DNA from: Helicobacter cetorum
Lineage (GTDB): Bacteria; Campylobacterota; Campylobacteria; Campylobacterales; UBA6016
NCBI GenBank assembly: GCA_022729705.1
Contig: DZAX01000006.1
Location: 1 to 64,000, forward strand
Direction: 5' to 3'
Length of the DNA: 64,000 nt
Below, in pieces: positions 6,848-15,379 of this stretch. The notes under the pieces were generated by a model. The model searched no databases, was not told the DNA's origin, and worked only from the letters and a program-made list of their open reading frames with translations. Numbering within the stretch: the first letter of the stretch is position 1; each line of letters begins with the position of its first letter. The translations under genes and the position numbers were made by a program.

Positions 6848-8797
6848 CTATACAATACCGCAAAGCCTAAGAAGAGCCGTAGCATCAGCGTCTCTGCCCA
6901 TAAACTCTCTAAAAATCTCCCGCATATCCTCAGCGCCGCCTTTGGCAAATAGGGTCTCTCTAATTTTAGCGCCCTTAGAGTAATCAAGAGTTCCGTCTTT
7001 TCTCTCAAACGCATAAAAAGCGTCGGCACTCAACACCTCCGCCCATTTGTAGCTGTAATATCCAGCCGCGTAGCCTCCGGCAAAAATATGTGAAAATGAG
7101 TTTTTAAGCTTGTTGTAGCTTGGCGGCGTCATCACAGACGTCTCGGCTCTCACCTCTTTTAGTATCCGCTCCGCTCCGCTCTCGTCAGTCAAGGTCGAGT
7201 GTGTTTTCATATCGAAAATCCCAAACTCAAGCTGACGAAGCATAGCCATCGCTGATTGAAAGTTTCTTGCGGTTTGCAACTTGTCTATGTCTTCATCTTT
7301 TAACGCCTCTTTTGTTTTGTAATGAAACGAAAATAGTTTTAAAACCTCTTTTGAGTACGCAAAGTTTTCCAAAAACTGCGACGGAAACTCCACAACGTCC
7401 CACATAACGCCGTTTACGCCCGACACCGACGCTACGCTATTTTTTGCGAGCAGGTGATGAAGCGCGTGACCCATTTCATGAAATAGCGTCTCAATGTCGT
7501 TGTGTCTTAGCAGCGACGGCTCTTTTTTTGTCTGTTTTGGGAAGTTGCAGACTACAAACGCCACCGGCAGACTCTTTTTGCCTTTGTCGTCTATGTGCGC
7601 ATTTTCCCAGTTGTCCATCCAAGCGCCGCCTTTTTTGTCTTTTCTAGCGGACAAGTCCATATAGAGCCGTCCAATAACAACGCTATCTTCGTATATATCG
7701 TAAGTCTTAGCCGATTTATGCCACAAATCCGCCTCAACCGCTTCAAATTTTATACCAAACATCTTGCCCAAAAACTCAAACATACCTTTTAACACAGAGT
7801 TTAGCTCAAAATACTCTTTAAAGTACTCTTCATCTATATCAAAAGCCTCTTTTCTAAGCTTTTCAGAAAAGTAAGCGACGTCATAGCTTTGCAAATCATT
7901 CACGCCGTATTTGCTCGCAAAAGCCCTCAAATCTTCTATCTCTTTTTCGCCGGAAGCTTTTGACTTAACCGCCAAATCTTGCAAAAATTTGAGTACCTCG
8001 CCGCACGAACCAGCCATTTTGGTAGCTAAAGACAAAGAGGCGAAAGAGTCAAAACCAAGTAGTTTTGCTTTTTCATCTCTTAAAGTCAAAATCTTTGTGA
8101 TAAGCTCTGCATTTTTTTCGCCTCTAGTCACATACGCCCTATACAGCTCCTCTCTTTTTGTCCTATCAGCGCCGTAAGTCATAAACGATATAAAACTAGG
8201 CCCTTGAAGCGTAAACTTATATCCGCCCTCCACTTTTGCAGAGTTTTTTTCAAAAGTTGGCATCTCGGCCACCGCCGCCTCATCCACTATCATCTCAAAA
8301 GCGTTTGTGTCGTCCAAGACGTTTTGACTAAAGTCGTTTTCATACCCGCTTAACTCTTCGTTGATTACGGCGATACGTTTTTTTTGTTCTTTGCCAAGCG
8401 CCACGCCCTCTAGCTCAAAACCTTGTATCTCAAGCTTCAAAGCCATCTGCTCCTCTTTTGTGAGCGTCCTTTTTTCGGTTGCCTCAATAGCTTTTAAAGC
8501 TGCGTATATCTTCTCATTTTGCGCAAGCTCTGTGTGATAATCGCTTAGTACAGGCAAAAGCTCTTTAACCGCTTTTTGAGTTTTTATTGAGTTTTTGACG
8601 CCGTTTAGATGAAATATCGGCTGTGTGCAAAATGAAAGTTTCTCGTCAAGCTCTATTAAAGCAAGCGCAAAGGAAGCAAAACTTTTATTTGGTTCTTTTG
8701 TTAGTTTTTTTATTTTTTTTCTATTTTTTTCAACACGAACCAAGCTTTTTTGCTTAAGGACGTTTAGATAGCCTGGAAATTCTGGAAAATGACTCAT
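6848..8797 (-). CDS. prlC: Oligopeptidase A, M3 family zinc metallopeptidase
   Basis: A cytoplasmic metallopeptidase of 649 residues that degrades short peptides, including signal-peptide fragments in characterised relatives. The zinc site HEMGH is at 440-444, with the third ligand expected in VVEFPS near 470, and the substrate-loop motif SGVNGVMWD just between. The C-terminal MTPPSYNKLKNSFSHIFAGGYAAGYYSY-type region is conserved in the family and holds catalytic His/Tyr residues. The length is close to E. coli OpdA (about 680). The ATG start (MSHFPEFPGY) is clear. It lies 36 bases from ftsK on the same strand and could be co-transcribed. Confidence 0.93.
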   Translation of the reverse strand: MSHFPEFPGYLNVLKQKSLVRVEKNRKKIKKLTKEPNKSFASFALALIELDEKLSFCTQPIFHLNGVKNSIKTQKAVKELLPVLSDYHTELAQNEKIYAALKAIEATEKRTLTKEEQMALKLEIQGFELEGVALGKEQKKRIAVINEELSGYENDFSQNVLDDTNAFEMIVDEAAVAEMPTFEKNSAKVEGGYKFTLQGPSFISFMTYGADRTKREELYRAYVTRGEKNAELITKILTLRDEKAKLLGFDSFASLSLATKMAGSCGEVLKFLQDLAVKSKASGEKEIEDLRAFASKYGVNDLQSYDVAYFSEKLRKEAFDIDEEYFKEYFELNSVLKGMFEFLGKMFGIKFEAVEADLWHKSAKTYDIYEDSVVIGRLYMDLSARKDKKGGAWMDNWENAHIDDKGKKSLPVAFVVCNFPKQTKKEPSLLRHNDIETLFHEMGHALHHLLAKNSVASVSGVNGVMWDVVEFPSQFLENFAYSKEVLKLFSFHYKTKEALKDEDIDKLQTARNFQSAMAMLRQLEFGIFDMKTHSTLTDESGAERILKEVRAETSVMTPPSYNKLKNSFSHIFAGGYAAGYYSYKWAEVLSADAFYAFERKDGTLDYSKGAKIRETLFAKGGAEDMREIFREFMGRDADATALLRLCGIV

Positions 8798-8833
8798 ATT
8801 TTTTTACTCCGTTGTTTATGTATAGCTTATTTT

Positions 8834-11005
8834 TTAACCTAAAATGTCTCTATTGCCTTTACTGTTCACTTGCGACAAGACCCCCATTGTTTCTAGTTGC
8901 TCAACTATTTTAGCCGCTCTATTGTAGCCTATTTGTAATCTTTTTTGGATATGGCTGATAGATGATTTTCGCTCGCTCAATACTATATTTTTCGCCTCGT
9001 CATACATCTCGTCAAGCTCTCCCGCCCGAAACTCATCTTCAACCCCGCCAGATTTTGCGCCGACTTCCATAAGAAAGCTCTCGTCATACATCGGTTTTCT
9101 TTGTGATTTCAAAAACTCTACTAGGTTTTCTATCTCCGCCTCAGAGCTCCACGGCGCATGAAGTCTTACCACGCCGCTCATTCCCGGCGGCGTAAAGAGC
9201 ATATCGCCGCGTCCAAGCAGGCTCTCGGCGCCCATCTGATCTAAGATAACCTTTGAGTCTATCTTCTGCCCCACTTTGAAGCTCACACGCGATGGCAAGT
9301 TTGCTTTGATAAGCCCTGTTACCACATCCACGCTTGGGCGTTGCGTCGCCACTACCAGGTGTATACCCGAAGCCCTCGCCATCTGCGCTAGACGGGCGAT
9401 GGATAGCTCTACTTCTTTGCCGCTTGTCATCATCAGGTCGGCTAGTTCGTCGATGATGATGACGATATATGGAAGCTTATTTTCGCCGACGCTCAGTGCT
9501 TTGTCATTGAAGTTTTCTATGTTTTTGGCTCTCGTCTTGCTCATAAGCAAATATCTGCGCTCCATTTCAAGCACCATATTTGCCAAAGTGTTTATCGCCT
9601 GTTTTGGTTTTGTGATGACCGGCGTGAGCAGATGCGGAATGTCGTTGTACATAGAAAACTCAAGCATTTTTGGATCAATCATCACAAGACGAAGCTCGTC
9701 CGGCGAATTTTTGTACAAAAGCGAGAGTATCATCGCATTGATACCCACAGATTTACCGCTTCCCGTCGTTCCAGCGATTAGCAGGTGCGGAAGTTTTTTG
9801 AGGTCTGTGACAAACGGATTTCCGACTATGTCTTTGCCAAGTATAAGGGTCAGAGGCGAAAGAGATTTTTCAAATATCTCACTCTCTATAATCTCCCTCA
9901 TATAGATAGTCTCTATCTCTTTGTTTGGTATCTCTATACCCACAACGTCTTTTCCGGGGATTGGGGCTTGAATACGGATAGTTTGCGCTTTTAGAGCCAT
10001 CGCTATGTCGTCTTGAAGCGTGAGAATACGAGAGACTTTGATATGAGCGGCGGGTTTAAACTCAAAAGTCGTGACGACGGGACCTGTGTACGTTCTTATC
10101 ACATCCCCCTCTATCTTAAAGCGTTTTAGCTTTTCGATGAGTTCTCTTATATTCTCGTCCATCTCGTCTTCGTTTGTTTCGCATTTTTTTGCTTGTGATT
10201 TTGCAAAAAACTCGCTTGATGGAAGCTTCCACTCTTTTGGCTTATCGGCGTTTCCAAGCTCTATTTCATCAAGGAGAGCTCTATTTTCTTCTAGTTCTGT
10301 GACTATCTCTACTTCGCTATGAGACGCTTTTTTTGGTTTTTGCGGTTTTAGTTCCTTTTCTATGTGCGGCGGCTCTTCCCTCAAAGTCGGCGGCGGCGGG
10401 GTTGGTGTCGCGACTTGCCGTTTGTACGCCTCTCTTATCGGCTCTGGTCTCTCATAAGGTCTCATATAGTCGGCTTCTTTGTGACCCGCTATCTCAATTT
10501 TTTGCGCTTTTGTTTCTTTTTTGAAATTAAAAGTAGGCATTTTGATACGCTCAAGAAAAGGCGTAAACTTCTTAAATAACCCCTCCATCCCCTCTTCCAT
10601 CATCAAAGCCAAAGAGAGAATAAAAGAGCATATCCACACAATCCAAAACCCGCCCCTGCCAATGTACGGCGTAATACCATCCACAAGACCCGAACCGATA
10701 ACCCCCTCGTAGAGCGTGCCATCAAACAATACGGATTGGAGCATCAAAAAGAGGATAAAAAGCAAGGAAGAAGAGGCGATAAACGACACTCTCTCAAAAT
10801 CCATCGTACTGTTTTTGTAAAGCCTGTAAGCGGCGTAGATAAGAGTAAAAGGGTAGACATAGGCTGTTCCGCCAAAAAGCTCGATATTGCGCTCCGCAAA
10901 AGAGGCTCCAAAGCTGCCAACCAAAGCCTCAGAACCTATAAGAGTAGCAAATGCCAAAAATGTAAAAATGGCGACTCCCGCCAAAAAAGCTATGTCTTTA
11001 TTGAT
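8834..11005 (-). CDS. ftsK: FtsK/SpoIIIE DNA translocase
   Basis: This membrane-anchored motor moves chromosome termini during division. About four hydrophobic spans occupy the first 130 residues. A proline-rich linker follows, then the RecA-like motor with Walker A GTTGSGKS and Walker B VIIIDELADLM. The C-terminal gamma winged helix (SISHIQKRLQIGYNRAAKIVEQLE) binds the orienting DNA motif. The total of about 720 residues is short, as in Campylobacterota. The start is unusual. No ATG, GTG or TTG lies near the AAGGG box; the TTG at 10984 is 27 bases away. An ATC at 11003-11005 is six bases from the box and adds INKDIAF to the first span. I use ATC tentatively. Confidence 0.93.
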   Translation of the reverse strand: MNKDIAFLAGVAIFTFLAFATLIGSEALVGSFGASFAERNIELFGGTAYVYPFTLIYAAYRLYKNSTMDFERVSFIASSSLLFILFLMLQSVLFDGTLYEGVIGSGLVDGITPYIGRGGFWIVWICSFILSLALMMEEGMEGLFKKFTPFLERIKMPTFNFKKETKAQKIEIAGHKEADYMRPYERPEPIREAYKRQVATPTPPPPTLREEPPHIEKELKPQKPKKASHSEVEIVTELEENRALLDEIELGNADKPKEWKLPSSEFFAKSQAKKCETNEDEMDENIRELIEKLKRFKIEGDVIRTYTGPVVTTFEFKPAAHIKVSRILTLQDDIAMALKAQTIRIQAPIPGKDVVGIEIPNKEIETIYMREIIESEIFEKSLSPLTLILGKDIVGNPFVTDLKKLPHLLIAGTTGSGKSVGINAMILSLLYKNSPDELRLVMIDPKMLEFSMYNDIPHLLTPVITKPKQAINTLANMVLEMERRYLLMSKTRAKNIENFNDKALSVGENKLPYIVIIIDELADLMMTSGKEVELSIARLAQMARASGIHLVVATQRPSVDVVTGLIKANLPSRVSFKVGQKIDSKVILDQMGAESLLGRGDMLFTPPGMSGVVRLHAPWSSEAEIENLVEFLKSQRKPMYDESFLMEVGAKSGGVEDEFRAGELDEMYDEAKNIVLSERKSSISHIQKRLQIGYNRAAKIVEQLETMGVLSQVNSKGNRDILG

Positions 11006-11032
11006 AAGTTTCCCTTACTCTTTTTTGTTGCA

Positions 11033-11038
11033 ATTATA
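11033..11038 (-). promoter_or_regulatory. Probable -10 box for ftsK
   Basis: TATAAT in the context GCTATAATTGC lies 28 bases before the proposed ftsK start, and an AAGGG ribosome site follows. No good -35 hexamer is evident. Confidence 0.4.
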
Positions 11039-11084
11039 GCAAAAAGAGTGTTATGCTAAAATCTTCGCCAAGCTGTCGCAATTA

Positions 11085-11324
11085 CTACTGTAAAACTCCT
11101 TTGATATATAAAGTGTCAGGGCAAAAATCTTGACCATTTGGCCACTCTATTGTTCCATTTGCAGCTTTTACTCTATTGAAATACGATATATCTTTTAGCT
11201 CCATAAAAATTCCTTTCTCCAAATAAGGGGAGAGGTCAAATATCTTTTTTTCATGGGTATTAAAAGTAACTACAAGCTTCGGATACTCCAAAATTTCAAC
11301 AGATTCTACAGATATATTTATCAT
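11085..11324 (-). CDS. DUF2442 protein
   Basis: A 79-residue protein of the DUF2442 type (VTFNTHEKKIFDLSPYL, then FNRVKAANGTIEWPNGQDF and the terminal PDTLYIKG). DUF2442 proteins are commonly the second gene of a pair with DUF4160, and the pair is often listed as a putative toxin-antitoxin module, without a known target. The ATG overlaps the upstream DUF4160 stop by one base, so the two genes are co-translated. Both families are intact in length here. Confidence 0.85.
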   Translation of the reverse strand: MINISVESVEILEYPKLVVTFNTHEKKIFDLSPYLEKGIFMELKDISYFNRVKAANGTIEWPNGQDFCPDTLYIKGVLQ

Positions 11325-11593
11325 TATTTCAGCGGATCAATTTTAAAAACTTGCTGACCTGTGCTAGCCAATTCCCAATCAGCAATCAAATCTTCTTTAT
11401 GAATTTCTATCCAAGCTTCCGTGAGTTTGACCTTATTTTTTGGCAAATCTCCCTCAATCATCTCTCCGCTTACAATATCAAACACCCCCGTAAACCCTTG
11501 ATATTTAGCGTGTATATGAGGAGTATGATGTTTTTCGTTATCGAAATAATATAGGCTAATAACTATCCCGTAAAACAGACTGATTGTTGGCAT
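11324..11593 (-). CDS. DUF4160 protein
   Basis: An 89-residue protein with the family's diagnostic stretch HHTPHIHAKYQGFTG and the later WIEIHKEDLIADWELA. Conserved histidines (KHHTPHIH) suggest metal or nucleic acid contact, but no activity is established. It forms a bicistron with the DUF2442 gene. A putative toxin-antitoxin role is an inference from how often the pair occurs in accessory regions; here it lies directly beside a MITE-like repeat. Confidence 0.85.
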   Translation of the reverse strand: MPTISLFYGIVISLYYFDNEKHHTPHIHAKYQGFTGVFDIVSGEMIEGDLPKNKVKLTEAWIEIHKEDLIADWELASTGQQVFKIDPLK

Positions 11594-11633
11594 TTTATAA
11601 TCTCCATTGATTTGCGGTAATTATATCTAAAGT

Positions 11634-11863
11634 ACACATCTTTCGCATCTAATTTTAAGCGGTATACATTGTGAAGTCGCAGTTAAGTAAGGCATTATAG
11701 AAATATATTCAATACTACTTGACACTAGATACCAACTTTTTTAAAGCCCCTATTTAAAGGCTTTAAAAAGATAGAAAAACATCTGTCAATAGATATGGCA
11801 AATACTCATAAAATGCCTATGCTGTCGAATATAACGCTATTTAATTAGGTGCGAAAGATGAGT
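11634..11863 (+). mobile_element. MITE-like 230-bp element, copy 1
   Basis: The element has terminal inverted repeats of the type ACTCATCTTTCGCACCTAAT; this left end is slightly degraded. Its inverted twin at 13679-13908 has the same length and differs at only about nine positions by eye. There is no ORF inside, so it would need a transposase in trans. Just beyond the right end a third terminal-repeat copy (11869-11887) is inverted across a 5-base loop, giving a strong hairpin. Confidence 0.8.
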
Positions 11864-11887
11864 TATTGACTCATCTTTCGCACCTAT
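11849..11887. repeat. Perfect hairpin made of two facing MITE ends
   Basis: AGGTGCGAAAGATGAGT and ACTCATCTTTCGCACCT face each other across the loop TATTG. This looks like the junction of two elements whose neighbour was lost, or an end duplication. Confidence 0.75.
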
Positions 11888-12160
11888 CTAGGAGAATAGG
11901 TGACTATAATGTGGTGAAACTGGACAGGTATCTTTGTAATACGCATTAGCGCTTTGCCTAACAAACGCCGATTGGCGTTTGTTCGTTACTAGCATATAGA
12001 TAAAGTGAAGAAAGATTTGAAAGGGTAAATGCCCAACACTTCGTTTGATGAAGTTGCTTTGAATGAGTATTTTTGAGATGTTGATAGATCGTAAAACTTC
12101 TATGATTGGATTTTTGAGTATGTTTTTCATAGCAAATTCAATATAATTGTCAAGACCCAT
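11888..12160 (-). pseudogene. Truncated transposase, N-terminal remnant
   Basis: The first 78 or so residues (VLRSINISKILIQSNFIKR, HLPFQIFLHFIYMLV, then a stretch ending YYKDT) match the N-terminal domain pattern of IS4-superfamily DDE transposases, in which a similar segment ends KDTYYRFL. After KDT the frame runs into the IS-end-like repeat and stops 12 residues later, so the catalytic domain is missing. The remnant lies next to MITE copy 1 and is probably what is left of an internally deleted IS. Confidence 0.65.
11893..11920 (+). repeat. IS-end-like repeat, copy 2 (GACTATAATGTGGTGAAACT)
   Basis: On the minus strand this reads TGTCCAGTTTCACCACATTA. It fuses directly to the transposase fragment after its KDT residues and so supplies the foreign C-terminus of that frame. 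Related copies are at 6289-6320 and 30104-30131. Confidence 0.5.
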
Positions 12161-12296
12161 AAAAAAGTAGCTCCTTGTATAACTGTTTGTGATGAAGTAA
12201 TTATACCTTAAAGTGCTTATTTATGGGGCTTTCGTAGATGTTTTTAGCTAGATTGTTTGAATGAATTTGGAGCTGGGGTTATGTGTAAAAGTTGAG

Positions 12297-12336
12297 TATC
12301 TTAACCAAACTATTATCATACAGGTTGGTTAAGATA
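12297..12336. promoter_or_regulatory. 12-bp perfect inverted repeat upstream of the DUF4189 gene
   Basis: TATCTTAACCAA and TTGGTTAAGATA are separated by 16 bases in the 276-base gap before 12437. It may be an operator or an RNA hairpin. It ends about 100 bases before the start codon. The rest of the gap shows no ORF. Confidence 0.35.
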
Positions 12337-12436
12337 GAATCCGCCTTTATTTTTTTGGTTATTTTGGCGGTGCTGGTATATTGAAAACTAATATACCAAT
12401 TTTATTTAGATTTTATCTACAAAATAATGATTATTT

Positions 12437-12796
12437 ATGAACAAAAAAATACGACTAGCTATGTTGGCGCTACTTATCGCGCCTAGTTTCTCATTTGCTA
12501 TAGGCGCAATCGCCGTTGACGACGAAGAGGGTCTTAAGGCTGACGAAGTCGGTTATTACTATGTAACAGGCGAAGATTCTGAAGCGGCCGCAAAAAAAGA
12601 GGCGTTAAAAGGGTGCAAAAAAGAGGGAAATAAAAACTGTAAAATTGCGGGCTGGTTTAAAAATTGCGGCGCATACGTCGGGTCTAAAAAATATAGCGGT
12701 TACGGCTATGGAAAGACTAAACAAGCGGCTATTGATATGGCGATGGAAGAGTGCGGCAACAATGCTTGCAAAGTAGTAGTCGCTCAGTGCGAATAG
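12437..12796 (+). CDS. DUF4189 secreted protein
   Basis: A 119-residue protein with an N-terminal signal peptide (KIRLAMLALLIAPSFSFA, cleavage expected near residue 22). The mature part is a DUF4189 domain with the family's cysteines and glycine/aromatic run (GCKKEGNKNCKIAGWFKNCGAYV, then YGYGKTKQAAIDMAMEECG). The four to six cysteines may form disulfides in the periplasm. Function is unknown. The gene lies inside the MITE-bounded segment, with a potential hairpin operator upstream. Confidence 0.85.
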   Translation: MNKKIRLAMLALLIAPSFSFAIGAIAVDDEEGLKADEVGYYYVTGEDSEAAAKKEALKGCKKEGNKNCKIAGWFKNCGAYVGSKKYSGYGYGKTKQAAIDMAMEECGNNACKVVVAQCE

Positions 12797-12947
12797 CAGA
12801 GTCGTCAATCTTATAAACTTTTATTTAATAGTCCGCCTTGGCGAAAAAGAATCAATCGACGAGGACGCTTTGGATGAAATCATAAGCTCTAAAATCGGGT
12901 GAACGCCAAGGTAGCCCATCCCCAAACGGCTTGAAAGGAATTTGAGC

Positions 12948-13391
12948 TTGAGAGTATTTATAGACGGCGACGCATTTCCAAATCTGCTAAAACAAATAGT
13001 AGTGCGGGCCGTAGAAAAAAAATCCCTAGAAACAATAGTCGTCTCAAACAAAAAAATCCACATAGGCGACTCAAAACTCATCACCTATCACATAGTAGCC
13101 CAAGGCGCTGACGTAGCCGACAACCTAATAGCCCAGATGGTAGCCGAGGGCGAACTAGTCATAACCGCCGACATCCCGCTAGCCGACAAGATAATAGCCA
13201 AAAAAGCACACGCCATAGACCACAGAGGCGAACTCTACAGCGCAGAAAATATCAAACAATACCTAGCGATGCGAAACCTGATGGAAGAGATAAGAAGCAT
13301 GGGGGAGATGACAAAAGGTCCCGCCCCGTTTGGCAAAAAAGATATTCATGCTTTTTCTAATCAGTTGCAGAGGTTTTTGGGGAAAATGTGA
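12948..13391 (+). CDS. YaiI/YqxD family (UPF0178, DUF188) protein
   Basis: A 147-residue member of UPF0178, a PIN-like fold family without an assigned substrate. The starting FIDGDAFPN and the later TADIPLADKI and HRGELYSAENI are the conserved acidic motifs that would form a metal site. Two in-frame TTG codons exist (12942 and 12948). The second is eight bases after GGA and gives MRVFIDGDAF, the usual family start. Relatives end at about this length (FSNQLQRFL). It lies within the MITE-bounded segment. Confidence 0.88.
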   Translation: MRVFIDGDAFPNLLKQIVVRAVEKKSLETIVVSNKKIHIGDSKLITYHIVAQGADVADNLIAQMVAEGELVITADIPLADKIIAKKAHAIDHRGELYSAENIKQYLAMRNLMEEIRSMGEMTKGPAPFGKKDIHAFSNQLQRFLGKM

Positions 13392-13525
13392 TGGAATTAG
13401 CAGGGGCAGGTTTACAGTCTGTCTGCTAGGTGGCCGGAGTGCATTTTGAGAAAAGCTGATATACTTTTGTATAAATATTATTTTGCAGAAGCCAATATTG
13501 CTAAATATATTAAGGAGAAAGTCAA

Positions 13526-13705
13526 ATGATAAAAAGACTTTATGCGCATAATTTTAAGTGCTTACAAAACTTTGAATTTAATATAACCGGATTAAATTCT
13601 GTTTTTTTACTAAAAAGAGTGCCTGACACCCTTTATTTGACACCCTTTATTTCAAGCAAACTAAAACATTATTTTATAACTCATCTTTCGCACCTAATTA
13701 AATAG
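13526..13705 (+). pseudogene. Truncated AAA_15-type ATPase, N-terminal remnant
   Basis: An ATG with AAGGAGA upstream begins IKRLYAHNFKCLQNFEF, the typical first strands of an AAA_15/RecF-like ATPase such as the one at 1532 (which has ANFKCFEKIEV). After about 27 residues, where a Walker A loop should follow, the frame enters the dispersed repeat AAAAGAGTGCCTGACAC and then the MITE and stops at 13705. The rest of the gene is absent. It is a relic of a second defence-type ATPase. Confidence 0.6.
13613..13629 (+). repeat. Dispersed repeat AAAAGAGTGCCTGACAC, copy 3
   Basis: Located exactly at the breakpoint of the ATPase remnant and followed by two partial copies of its end (TGACACCCTTTATTT). 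Compare 3517 and 4021. Confidence 0.6.
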
Positions 13706-13908
13706 CGTTATATCCGACAGTATAGGCATTTTATGCGTATTTGCCATATCTATTGACAGATGTTTTTCTCTCTTTTTAAAGCCTTTAAATAGGGGTTTTA
13801 AAAAAGTTAGTATCTAGTGTCAAGTAGTATTGAATATATTTCTATAATGCCCTACTTAACTGCGACTTCACAATGTATACCGCTTAAAATTAGGTGCGAA
13901 AGATGAGT
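13679..13908 (-). mobile_element. MITE-like 230-bp element, copy 2 (inverted)
   Basis: Both ends are well preserved here: ACTCATCTTTCGCACCTAAT on the left and its complement on the right. It lies inverted relative to copy 1 (11634-11863), with about 96 percent identity by eye. A TAA trinucleotide at both outer edges could be a target duplication of the IS5 type or part of the ends. Between 13909 and 14101 there is only AT-rich upstream sequence of the next gene. Confidence 0.8.
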
Positions 13909-14101
13909 AAAGTACACATCTAGTGTTTATAAAAATGGTGCCTCCACGCAGTCCGCATTTTGACTGTTTTCTTAAAATTTTGTCAAACCTCCTCAAATGC
14001 TTTTAAGAATAAAATCCGTAATATACCTCTATAAATATCGTAATATATGTTTGTAAAATTCGTAAAGTATATATTCTATTATCACTTAGCAAGGTTATAT
14101 A

Positions 14102-15352
14102 ATGGTACACAGAAAGCTAGAATCCACAATAGTTGAAATGTTAAATACATTTAGAATAGTCGCTATTAACGGTCCTAGACAATCTGGAAAGACAACTTTG
14201 CAAAAGAAAATTGCAAAAGAAAAAAATATGAAATACTATACATTTGACGATGTCGATATATTTAACGCCGCCTCAAATGACCCAAAAGGCTTTATCGCTC
14301 ACATAGCCAAAGACAATGTGGCCATAGATGAAGCGCAGCTTGTGCCCGATATTATCCCCGCAATAAAAATGAGCGCCGATGAGCAAAACAGAAAAGGGAT
14401 GTTTTTGCTCACAGGTTCATCAGATATGTTTAAAAACGGAAAAATCAAGGAATCTTTAGCGGGCAGAATGGTAAGCTTCAATCTATTTCCGCTTTCATAC
14501 TCAGAGATTAACAATAGAGATATTAATATCATAGACAAACTCTTTAGTGATGATTTCAGTAGCTTTAATGGCGATTTTGAGGCTATTTTTAAAGAAGAAC
14601 TTATCAGCGCCGTCATTAACGGGGGTTATCCTGAGGTTTATACGCTTCCTAGAAAAGCCAAAAAAGCTTGGTTTGATTTTTATATCAAGGCAAGAATTAC
14701 AAAAGATATAGCAACAATCGAAAATGTACAGCTAGATACGATTTCTCATCTCTCCAAGCTCTTAAAAGTTTTAGCGGCGCAAGTAGGCTCGCTTGTGAAC
14801 TACACAAATATCGCAAATAGCATAGGCATTGCAGACAAGACGGTAGCAAAATATGTTCAACTGCTAGAAGCGTTGTATATTATCAAACTTGTTCCCGCTT
14901 ATTCAAATAATATGCTAAAAAGAGTTATAAAAAGTCCAAAAGTACATTTCATAGATTCGGGACTTGCAAGCTTTTTGCTCAATGTGGATGTGGAGGCTTC
15001 AATGATTGGCAAAAATGATTTTTTAGGAAATATAGTAGAGACTTTTGTATATAGCGAACTGATTAAACACCAATCGTTTGCAAATACGGATGCGGAGATT
15101 TATCACTACAGAGATTTGCAACAAAAAGAGGTAGATTTTGTGCTGGAAGCTAGTAACGGCGACATCGTGGCTTTGGAAATCAAATCAGGCTCAAATCTCA
15201 AAAGCGAACATTTTAAAGGGCTTATAGCATTAGCCAAAACAATGAATCACAAAAATTTCAAAGGGATTGTTTTGTATGGCGGAGACAAAGCGCTTCCTTA
15301 CAAAATCGAAGAGTTTCAGTTTTGGGTGCTTCCCTTAAAGGCGTTAGTCTAA
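14102..15352 (+). CDS. DUF4143/AAA_14 family ATPase
   Basis: A 416-residue protein of the AAA_14-DUF4143 family. Walker A is in NGPRQSGKTTLQKK (about 22-35), Walker B in AIDEAQLVPDI and sensor I in LLTGSSD. The C-terminal DUF4143 part contains a winged-helix-like segment (NYTNIANSIGIADKTVAKYVQLLEAL) and a PD-(D/E)xK-like tail (EVDFVLE and ALEIKSGS). Such proteins are widespread and variable between strains, and their role is not established. The start follows an AAGGTTAT stretch. A terminator lies 28 bases past its stop. Confidence 0.9.
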   Translation: MVHRKLESTIVEMLNTFRIVAINGPRQSGKTTLQKKIAKEKNMKYYTFDDVDIFNAASNDPKGFIAHIAKDNVAIDEAQLVPDIIPAIKMSADEQNRKGMFLLTGSSDMFKNGKIKESLAGRMVSFNLFPLSYSEINNRDINIIDKLFSDDFSSFNGDFEAIFKEELISAVINGGYPEVYTLPRKAKKAWFDFYIKARITKDIATIENVQLDTISHLSKLLKVLAAQVGSLVNYTNIANSIGIADKTVAKYVQLLEALYIIKLVPAYSNNMLKRVIKSPKVHFIDSGLASFLLNVDVEASMIGKNDFLGNIVETFVYSELIKHQSFANTDAEIYHYRDLQQKEVDFVLEASNGDIVALEIKSGSNLKSEHFKGLIALAKTMNHKNFKGIVLYGGDKALPYKIEEFQFWVLPLKALV

Positions 15353-15379
15353 AAAAGTGAGTGACTCTCCACTACTGCG

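Noticed and set aside
9276-9905. Open frame of 209 codons on the plus strand
   Set aside because: Antisense to the ftsK motor domain; low-complexity serine/isoleucine composition and no homology pattern.
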